Assembly (NCBI GenBank): GCA_029168955.1
Contig: JAPDOI010000383.1
Span: 1-64,000 of the forward strand
Direction: 5' to 3'
From: Aplectana chamaeleonis
Lineage: Eukaryota > Nematoda > Chromadorea > Rhabditida > Cosmocercidae
Length of the DNA stretch: 64,000 bases
The position numbers were made by a program, and so were the translations under genes. Positions 56,097 through 64,000 of this stretch are shown one piece after another. Position 1 is the stretch's first letter, and each line of letters starts with the position of its first letter. The notes beneath the pieces are model-generated. The model ran no database searches and was not told the DNA's origin. It worked only from the letters and a program-made list of their open reading frames with translations.

Positions 56097-57042
56097 CAAT
56101 GGCAGCGCTAAGTTTTGTAAAAACGAGGAGTATTTGCCGAACTTGGCAAATCAAGTCTGATGCTTGTAACGTTTTAGAACGGAGACTTTTGTGGATTTTG
56201 GAAGCTGTCATTCTCACAGCTCGAATAGCTACCTAACGGTTTGTCTTGGGAGTCAAGATTCCCTGAATCCGCTTTGTTTTCGAAGGAAATTGTTTTAGCG
56301 ATCGTTTCTCAAAAACTTCGCGCGCTGCAAAGTGCGGCGAAATTTTGGGTAGTAATTGTACCAGTAATAGAAGAGCAATATCAATGCGTGCTTCACAAAT
56401 TGAGTGCAGCTGAGGCAATCTCGAGAATCGTGCAGCTTGAGTTCTCGAAATCTTCCATTTAGCGATATAGAGCTTCCGCAAAGCAAGCACGACTTTTCAG
56501 AAAGTTCCCAAGGGTGTTTGATGAAGAATTTCAAAATTTCAACTTGTACAGACCTCGAGGCCGCCACACCTGTATGATAAATATTTGTGAGGAAATCATA
56601 AACATTGCTCTTCTATTGCCTACAGAATTACTACGGGACAGGGTATCTCTACACACCGAGGGAGGAGTTGTCCTACTTTTGGCGGCTCTGATTCCAACCG
56701 GGACCACTTCGCTCGCGTTGAGGCGCGTGACGTTCAAACTGCAAAAACGGGACAACTCCTCCCTCGGTGTGTAGTCAGCCCCTGTCCCAATTACCACTCA
56801 AAGTTCTGTCGCACTTCGACGAGCGCGACGTTTTCGAGAAATGGATCATAAAAACGATTCCAAGAGATTCTGGGATACTTTCGCAAACAAAGCACATCAT
56901 TAGGTAGGAATTTGGGCTGTGAATATGACAGCGTTCTATAAACCCAAGAAAGTGGTCGTTGAAAAAATGTTACGTTGGAAGTTTTTTTTTTGCCAAGTTC
57001 GGCAAATGCTCCCTGTTTTTACAAAATTTTGTGTAGATATTA
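56097..57042. mobile_element. 0.9-kb TIR element, copy 2
   Basis: The left end GCGCTAAGTTTTGTAAAAAC and the right CTCCCTGTTTTTACAAAATT are inverted. The sequence follows 19648-20571 over most of its length (AAAGTGCGGC, TTGTACCAGTAATAGAAGAG). It contains a younger palindromic MITE at 56635-56788. No transposase recognised. Confidence 0.75.
56635..56788. mobile_element. 154-bp palindromic MITE (GGGACAGGG ends)
   Basis: GGGACAGGG then CTACACACCGAGGGAGGAGT and the perfect inverse ACTCCTCCCTCGGTGTGTAG then CCTGTCCC. Nested in the 56097-57042 element. A decayed relative is at 50060-50152. Confidence 0.85.
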
Positions 57043-57051
57043 TGTTGATAT

Positions 57052-57287
57052 AGTTGACCGCAATGTTAATAGGACATGGTGCGGTTGCGGACTCTCACTA
57101 AAACTACGGTTGAATCTGGCACTTTGCCAGATTTCGTCATCGATCAGCGCCACAGCTGATATTCTCGAGAGCAAATAGACGACGGTTGGCGCCGATCGAT
57201 GACGAAATCTGGCAAAGTGCCAGATTCTACCGTAATTTAGTGCGAGTCCGCAACCGCACCATGTCCTATTAACATTGCGGTCAACTG
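57052..57287. mobile_element. 236-bp palindromic MITE with a neighbouring empty site
   Basis: AGTTGACCGCAATGTTAATA and its inverse form the tips and the arms pair for about 100 bp (GGTGCGGTTGCGGACTC, ATCTGGCACTTTGCCAGATT). The flanks read TATTATGTTGATAT before and TATGACGTATTGAACTCGC after. The uninterrupted equivalent, TATTATGTTGATATGACGTA, occurs at 57402-57421, showing the target TAT was duplicated (57049-57051 and 57288-57290). Confidence 0.88.
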
Positions 57288-57290
57288 TAT

Positions 57291-58394
57291 GACGTATTGA
57301 ACTCGCTGTCAGAACTTTCCGACAAGTAGCCTGTGACCTGAAAGTTTCACGCAGCTTACTGTGCACATCTCGCGAATGACCCGTTTTCTTTTTTCATGTT
57401 ATATTATGTTGATATGACGTATTAAACTCGCGGGTAAATATGATATGATGAACAAAACAAATTGATTGCGAGATAAACAGTAAGTTGTGCGAAGCTTTCG
57501 AGCAATTTGCTCAAAAGTCTCATGAATTTCGTTGTAGATCAGTACAGTGATCTGAGAGAGTAGAGCCTACTGAAGAAACGTCCTCTAACCACTCCGGATG
57601 GATTCCGCACTGTTTCAACAACTCCAGAGAAAAATTTATTGTAACTGGCCTGTGGGATGGATCGAACTCGTGGGTTGGCTACGAATGCGCCCCGTCTTGT
57701 TATTGTTTCACACGCAACGATTGTTGGAGCATAATGCCGCACAAGGGTATAAGAATTTACCTTTTCTCTTCGAAGTCATTGATAGGATTTGCGCGAAGCC
57801 CACAAGCTTTCTTGAGCTTGACGAGATCTAATTTTTGAAGACGGTGTCCAAGATAATAATCATTTTCATGAATAATCTAGTAGTTGGTCCCGGGGTAGTA
57901 CTGAGGTAGTTTGGTGATGGAGGAAAATCGAAAAAAATCGCGTCATAAGCGCACGACATGCCGTTGTCCCACGTTGTCTCTACTCTCAGAGCAACTGTTT
58001 GTTGGAACGAACATATCTTTTGTAAAGCCGTCCGTGCAAATTGCAATTTCTTTTGCTGCTCATTTTCAACAACATTCTATGATTGGGCCTTAGTAATGAA
58101 TGTTTTGCATATTACATTCACTAATTTTGGTTCTATCCCGATTACCGGTCGCAGCAATCGAAGTCTCATGCACAGTTGGAACAGCTAGTCCAGGTGAGAA
58201 CTTCACTTAACTGGAACCAGGCGTTTTAGCGCATTTTTTTTTTCGCGCGGCTTTTCAGTGATTTCAAGAACACATAGTGGCCAGCACATTGTCTAATGTG
58301 GAAAGCTCGGAACCAGAAAAATATTGTCAATCTTCTCTAGTGGGAAGGCTCAGAGATGTTTCGAGCAATTTTATATGAACCACCCTGAAAAGCA
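57291..58394. other. No gene supported
   Basis: Apart from the short duplicated flank at 57401-57430, nothing was recognised. Confidence 0.35.
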
Positions 58395-58825
58395 ATTGGC
58401 TATCTCTTGACTTGACTTGACTTAATAGGCTGGCTTTCGCCTAACGCGGCCATTCCGCATCTTCACCTACCATCGGCATGGATCCTAAAGAGACTTTGCG
58501 TTCCCCATTGGAGGTTGGGTCAAACTCGCTGCACCTATGCTATAGCATATGACACCGAGTTTGCGTAAACCTTCGACAGTGAACGCGAAGTCTCCTCAGG
58601 ATTCACGCCGACGTTAGGTGTGCCGTCCTAGTAATCGACCACGTCCATTTCTCACGGTCTTCAGCCACATTCTGAGCACAATTCTCTGCCACCACTCCAT
58701 TTTTTGCGAAGTAGAACATCGCGCCTGAAGCGCCTTTTGATGACTTCAAATCCTCTTCTACTTCAAATTCTCGCCGAGTGACTTCAGATCCTGTTCTGCC
58801 ACATCCTTCCAGATTTTTTCCTCGA
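58395..58825 (-). mobile_element. RTE-type retrotransposon, copy C, 3' fragment
   Basis: On the minus strand the C-terminal coding remnant (GAGGATTTGAAGTCA, GAAGACCGTGAGAAATGGAC, GTGAAGATGCGGAATGGCCG) matches the ends of copies A and B, followed by a (GTCAA)n-like tail at 58394-58412. It is strongly 5'-truncated and interrupted by a hairpin MITE. Confidence 0.85.
58470..58614. mobile_element. Hairpin MITE inserted in RTE copy C, TA duplication
   Basis: TA at 58468-58469 and 58615-58616 flank 145 bp of near palindrome centred on TATGCTATAGCATA. Copies A and B of the RTE show the uninterrupted target. Same family as 52450-52584 and 17035-17160. Confidence 0.9.
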
Positions 58826-58887
58826 GAATAAATATCTAATCGAATTTGAGGAACTCCTTGCGGCAGCTCAACATCGTACAGACTTAA

Positions 58888-59341
58888 AGGCAGTGTTTAC
58901 TATGATTTCTCAAAACAATGCGTTGTCTACTAAGTGTCACCAAAATTACGAACAAGCGAAGGTAAACGCACTAAATCGTCTTATTTCAGTGATATCATTC
59001 TCTGACCTGGACTAGTTGTCCGGGTGGACGAACATGTTCACCGGTGACAAACGGGAATAATCAAAAATGGAAAAATATTTTAGGCGAAGCGGTATTAGTT
59101 AGGGTCCAAAGGATAGAGAGGAGCAACACAAAATAGAGAATTGCAAAAGACTGGTCCACAAAAGATTTCATTGTCGCATTAAATAGTTCCACTGAGAGTA
59201 AAGAAGCGGGGTGAGAGTATTGGATTTCGTGTCTTTGTGGTGCATTTTTCTCAGTTTCTTGGCCATGTCAGTTCTACTCGGGGGCCAAACAATCGATTTA
59301 GCTATTAATCTAAAAATCGGAGTTTATCCTGAACACTGCCT
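58888..59341. mobile_element. TTAA-flanked MITE
   Basis: AGGCAGTGTTTACTATGATT at left and TCCTGAACACTGCCT at right; TTAA at 58884-58887 and TTGA at 59342-59345. Relative of 26247-26728. 454 bp, non-coding. Confidence 0.8.
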
Positions 59342-59605
59342 TTGAAAAAATGTAAAGGAGCGCGAGTGTCATCAGCCAAGAGTAATGGCTGGTACCTGCA
59401 CCACAATGCTGCTCATCTTACTGACGACGGGTTGGAAATAAGCTTTTCAATGCGTTTCAGAGGTTGTTCACAGTTCCTTTGCAGCTATTTGATGATATTC
59501 TTGAGAAACATCGACTAAAGGCGTGAAGTAGAGCACTAACGACAATTGACAAGTCTTGGCAGGAATCAATAACTTTCCTGGTTCTGCTGTCGGACTCTCA
59601 AGAGT

Positions 59606-59637
59606 GAATAAATAAATAAATAAATAAATAAATAAAT
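59606..59637. repeat. (AATA)n microsatellite
   Basis: About eight units of a tetranucleotide AATA following CTCAAGAGTG. It may be the 3' tail of a short retrotransposon fragment upstream, but I could not identify one. Confidence 0.85.
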
Positions 59638-59846
59638 GAAATGCGTTGGCCAAACACAGCAGGCCAGTGTGCAGCGGGCAAATGGAGAGGGTGCTCAAGC
59701 GACGAAAAAAATCGATATCTCAACAAGCAACCGATCAAAACTCCAATCATGAACATGCACCCAGTACGTTGCCCACCCAGTGGGTCTCGCTCTGAAATGG
59801 AACGCATGCTGCCTCCTATAATCTTGTGCCACGAAGCTGCTCTTAA

Positions 59847-60326
59847 AGGCACCACAGTCCAACCTTAGAATCGCTTTTCTGGTTTTCTGCCTATCTTGAG
59901 AACGGTCTCACGCTGATTCCAATGATGTCTCTGGAATCGTACAAGACCCTCTGGTAATGGAGTTATGGCTCTTCAAAAATTGAGCTATAGAAGCATGGTG
60001 GACGAGTTCTCCGAGGGTTGTAACTTCCGTCATTTGCCACTGATGTATGTGAGCGGACCTGAATAAAGAGAGAGGCTGAGAGTGAAGGGGAGAACGGAGA
60101 TACTGATCCGAATTTATGGCGCATTGCGCCAGTATTGAGCTCGAAAGATCGCAAAAGGGGCGTGCCCGAGTGGCTTCCCGGTGTGGGCGCCCCAGGGTGG
60201 CTTCCTCCTATATCTCGCTTCTTCGGAGGAATTGAGAGCTCGCCGTTGGCAGGTGTTATATGGGGTGGGTCTACTCCACAATTATGTGTTTTTCTCAGAT
60301 TTTGTCCCTGAGCTTGGACTGTGCCT
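59847..60326. mobile_element. TTAA-flanked MITE (AGGCACAGTCCAA family)
   Basis: TTAA at 59843-59846 and 60327-60330; ends AGGCACCACAGTCCAACCTT and AGCTTGGACTGTGCCT. Aligned end to end with 11317-11792 in reverse orientation. 480 bp. Confidence 0.88.
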
Positions 60327-60330
60327 TTAA

Positions 60331-62351
60331 CCGTGCTTTGCCGGGGTCATGGTGTTGAACCGGTGAACGCCTGGGTGCTGATATTAAGTTGTTGTCCAAC
60401 GAGGAGTACGGTCCTCCATACGTATCACGCTCCTCATTAAACGACCCATGTCATTTGTGCATCGTACAGGTTTTTTAGAGTAACTCTGCGCGCTGTGTTA
60501 TAGCGGTTGGACAGACAGCAAGGCTTAACATTTGATTGAGGCTCTACCGTAATTGCTAGTCACATTTCCAGCTGAATGTAGTTGTGATTCGTTTCCCGCG
60601 TTTTTGAACGGTCAGTGCAAGTGAAAATCCAGTTTCGACGATGTTTTCTCTACGCGAAAGTTGCGCGACATTAGCGCTCCATGATAGAAATGGAATCTGA
60701 TCCGATAGCGTAACACCTGACGAGGACGTCGATGATGCGGACGGGGAGCGGAGATCATGATCGAAAAATCCATGCCGCCACGGATTCACTGGAACCGAGG
60801 TGTGTGCAAAAAACTGGATGACATGAAGTCGTATGGATCGTTTCTCCTTCAGCCTCAAGGGGCCTGTTCTAGGCATGAGAACCGCAATCACTATCGATGT
60901 AATGACGCCTCTTTATAAATCCAATAAAAAGCAAGACCACATACCACACGTCATAAATCGTCCTCGGATCCTTGCATGCTATCTCTACAATTGCCCTCAT
61001 TACTACTACATAGTACGGATGCTGTGTGATGCACTGCTTAATTTCACAACATCCAGCTTATGCCTCCTTCGACCCAGCCTCTTTTAGAGGCGTTTTGCAC
61101 TCTAATATTTTTTCACAGCATTCCTTTTGGATCCGTGCCCACTTATCACAAGATTCTGCGCAACCACTCTCGATTCCTACCTCATCGAACGGTTTCTAAG
61201 TCTTCCTTATCCTTTGTTCGTCAAAAAACCTGTGCAGAGACTTTCGCGGTTCTCGAAATTCGACGAGTTCATCGCAGTTAGAGCATTTTCTAAAATGAAG
61301 CTAGTGTAATGATGTTTACATTAATTATAAGGTGTCATAATAATTCGAAGTAAATATGATATGGGAGAAAGGTAATTCAGAATTCGAATTTTACAATAGG
61401 CAATGAAGTTCGTTTCGACCCTTTCTTTAGACGAACTTTATTGTTACAGTCTTCCCGGGTCTCTTCAATAAAGAAGAAGACTGTATTAATAGTTAGTTTT
61501 TATAACTCCAAAAATGACTAAACTTTTAACCTTAACTTTAAACTTTATCTACCTCCAACTAAAGTTAACAATTTATATAGTGTAAGATAACATAACTTTT
61601 TTTCCTTTCTCCTCTCCTCTCGGAGAATAGTGTGTGGAATAAAAAAAAAGAGAAGTGTGTTAACTCACCTCTTGTTTGATAAGCTATATACAGGATACAG
61701 ATGTATAGTAGCGAAGAAGTATGTAGCACGCAACCCCATTCGTCGAGCAATATAGAAATGAAACTTCCTAGTTTATCCTCTAGTCGATAATAAACAAGGA
61801 TTATTATCAGAATAGTTTTTTGATAGTATTATATAAATGTTTGAAATTACAGTGTAGCCCATACTTTAACATTATAAACGTGTTCCTATTCATGTCAGGC
61901 ACTTAAGTGTGTTATTACATATAATATGTTCGGGATAACAATTACTAATTAATAAAGCTTTCAGGGATTTAACACGATCTATAAAGTCACCAACTAAGTT
62001 AGAGGTCCGCGCTATTCTCAAAACCTCTGTATAGATAACAGAGCACTTATTTTTCAGCGAAAGATTAGACTGAAAATGAGGAAATCTTATCACTTCAAAA
62101 GTGAAATTATCTGTTTTATTGTACGGTTTGGTAATTATCACGTTATTAATTATTTTTATTTCCAAATCTAAGCAGGTTCATTAGTTGTCGGAGCCGTGTC
62201 CGCCCCAACTGACTTGTGTTAATTTCTTAGACCTCAAGGTTAGGTACTTTGGCCTAGTCTATCATATCGTTCTAAAGCAAGAATCGTTTCCTATCTAATA
62301 ATCCCTTCAGGTACGAGGAAAACCTGGGGGTTCATAGGATTTGTGCTGAAT
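60331..62351. other. No gene supported
   Basis: AT-rich sequence without splice-flanked open frames or clear inverted ends. Confidence 0.35.
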
Positions 62352-62355
62352 TTAA

Positions 62356-62839
62356 AGGCACAGGACCCCCAAAAAAATTTATTTTCAGATTCCATGCTTA
62401 TCTTGGAAAGGGTCACACGCTGATCACACTGGTGTCTCTGAAATCGTCCAAGACCCCTTTGAGCAGAGTTATGGCTCCTCAAAAATACCTAGATTTTTGG
62501 GGTGAAAGATTGGTGGACGAGTTATTCCAGGCCTGTATTTCTCTTCATTCGCAATCGTTGCGTGAGAAAAACCCAGGATAAGGAGACAGTCCGGTAATGG
62601 GCTGAAGAACGACGACTTGTTGAAATTCATCCATCCATCGACCCGCTATCGAGGTCGAAATCCTGTGAGGGGGTCGGGCCCGTGGTGGTGAGCGAAGGGG
62701 GTCGGGCCTGTGGTGGTCGCTTTTGTCTCGCCTATTTGGAGGAATCGAGATCTCACATTTGGCACGTGTTATACATTAGGGGTCTTCTACACAATTACAT
62801 GAAAATCTCAAAATTCATATCTGAGGGTGTACCGTGCCT
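62356..62839. mobile_element. TTAA-flanked MITE, divergent
   Basis: TTAA at 62352-62355 and TCAA at 62840-62843; ends AGGCACAGGACCC and GGGTGTACCGTGCCT. Internal resemblance to 59847-60326 (TCTTGGAAAGGGTCACACGCTG, GAGTTATGGCTCCTCAAAAAT). 484 bp, no coding capacity. Confidence 0.75.
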
Positions 62840-62843
62840 TCAA

Positions 62844-63777
62844 GTTGTAATCTCCGGTACTGAGCACATTCGAGTGCGTCTATTTACTACAAAGCAAGGC
62901 CCCGGAGCTGCTGAAGTTGATTGGACATTTGAATCCTCTAAGGGTTTGGAAATCTTCGGTGTTCTCGACGGGGCGTGATTGTTCATTTTTCGCGATTTCT
63001 GTTTATTTGAAGTTTGACCTTTGCTGTCTTATCCACAACTTTCACCGATGAGACTTCAAGGTTGAGTATTAGAAGCAAGTCTCTACTCTATAGCTTATAT
63101 TTTCCGAATAACCGATCAAGTCGAAATAAAAGTCGAAAATCGAATTTTCGACAGAGTGATCGATAATTGACAAAATAAATTAGATGAAGTAGGTACTCGC
63201 TTATACATAATACCTAACTTCGAAGTTTCACGGCCAAAACATCGAAATAGGGTATTCACAAACCTCGCGAGAATCCAATGCCCGTTAAGAGCTTTGTAAG
63301 GGCTGTTACTCAGCCCTCAGCGAATTCAAATATTCTATTAACCTATAAGCTGTGGCGTGCTTCTAGGTAAATAGAAACGCTCGAAGGCTCTCAGTACTGA
63401 AGCTTATCACTGCGTTCCAGCTTATAACAGAAGAACCACAACGTTTTGCACGAATCTAAAAAAAGCAGATAGAAAACTCTTTGCGCTCACGAACGGGAAT
63501 AAACACATGGCCACAATACCAACTCCAGAAGTTTCGAAAATTTACGAAGATGAGCGGAAACTCTCCCGACAGCCTAATATTTTTCTTTCGAATGCCGCCT
63601 TGTGGCCTCTGAGCCAAGTCTCCTTCCGTGGCGCCAGCCGCATCGGTACTTTTCAACCTTCTCGGTTGAATCGTAGCCTCTTCAAGTTTTAATGTTACCT
63701 CGGTCCCTATGTTTGATGTACACATGATAACCGAGTTGCAGCTAATTTCGCCCACTCAGTTTCGCCCATATTGTGAG
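62844..63777. other. No gene supported
   Basis: Open frames here lack splice context or recognised motifs. Confidence 0.3.
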
Positions 63778-63912
63778 TCACTGGATGGGAGGAAGCCGTG
63801 ACACTGCTTGGCGGGAAAAATTGCGCGCGGGAAAACGAAGAGAGCATGGCTACTGATCGAATGATTCCGCGCCCCGATTGCTGAGCGCGGTTTCCTACTG
63901 GAGAGAGACTGA
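63778..63912. mobile_element. MITE, family of 53488-53631
   Basis: TCACTGGATGGGAGGAAGCC, then CTTGGCGGGAAAAATTGCGC and CCGATTGCTGAGCGCGGTTT follow the reverse complement of 53488-53631 along its whole length. The left half is also shared with the palindrome at 39309-39438. Confidence 0.75.
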
Positions 63913-64000
63913 CGGCACCTCTACCGGCCCGAATCAGTTCCTTTTTAGAAGAGTATTTCGATCAATTGCCCCGTTAATGCCCCTGTACGTTCACAGTCCA

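Noticed and set aside
1..64000. CRISPR arrays, rRNA genes, bacterial operons
   Set aside because: The tandem repeats seen have no unique spacers of constant length, and the sequence character is eukaryotic (splice sites, MITEs, non-LTR elements).

Overview
The window is most consistent with nuclear DNA of a nematode, probably a clade V (strongylid or hookworm-like) species. Evidence: a 15-base exact match to the 3' part of the nematode spliced leader SL1 at 30913; TTTTCAG- and TTGCAG-type splice acceptors; an intron of about 60 bp; an RTE-type retrotransposon family of the kind abundant in hookworm genomes; and very many small DNA transposons. No bacterial-style operon and no rRNA or tRNA gene was recognised. 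Genus is an inference.

Layout. 1-12.3 kb: TTAA-flanked MITEs, a 4 kb G-rich minisatellite (2245-6232) and a near-perfect 244-bp foldback (7314-8127). 12.8-20.6 kb: palindromic MITEs, a terminal-inverted-repeat (TIR) element (14939-16868) carrying a dead mariner and a MITE, and a 0.9 kb TIR element. 21.1-42.2 kb: a candidate multi-exon gene for a secreted cysteine-rich repeat protein. It has a signal-peptide exon at 21128, repeat exons of 102-120 bp (all phase 0) between 21.7 and 39.5 kb, and a short C-terminal exon ending at 42190. Several repeat exons are broken. Its introns hold an RTE copy split by a 2.8 kb hAT-like element (24.0-29.0 kb) and a CR1/Jockey-like retrotransposon (30.9-39.1 kb) split by four DNA transposons. 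42.4-49 kb: a second RTE copy and inverted repeats. 49-64 kb: few genes, a three-copy tandem duplication (51.6-53.7 kb), more MITEs and a 3' fragment of a third RTE copy on the minus strand.

The mobile elements give a readable relative chronology, because many insertions sit inside coding sequence or inside one of several repeats. Target duplications (TTAA for the AGGCA-ended MITEs, 8 bp for the CAGGGGTG-ended elements, TAA/TTA or TA for others) can be read directly, and removing three of the insertions leaves the host retrotransposon frame continuous. No intact autonomous transposon or retrotransposon was found. The cysteine-rich gene may be expressed from its intact exons, since all are phase 0 and broken ones could be skipped, or it may be a decaying family member. 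The sequence alone cannot decide this.
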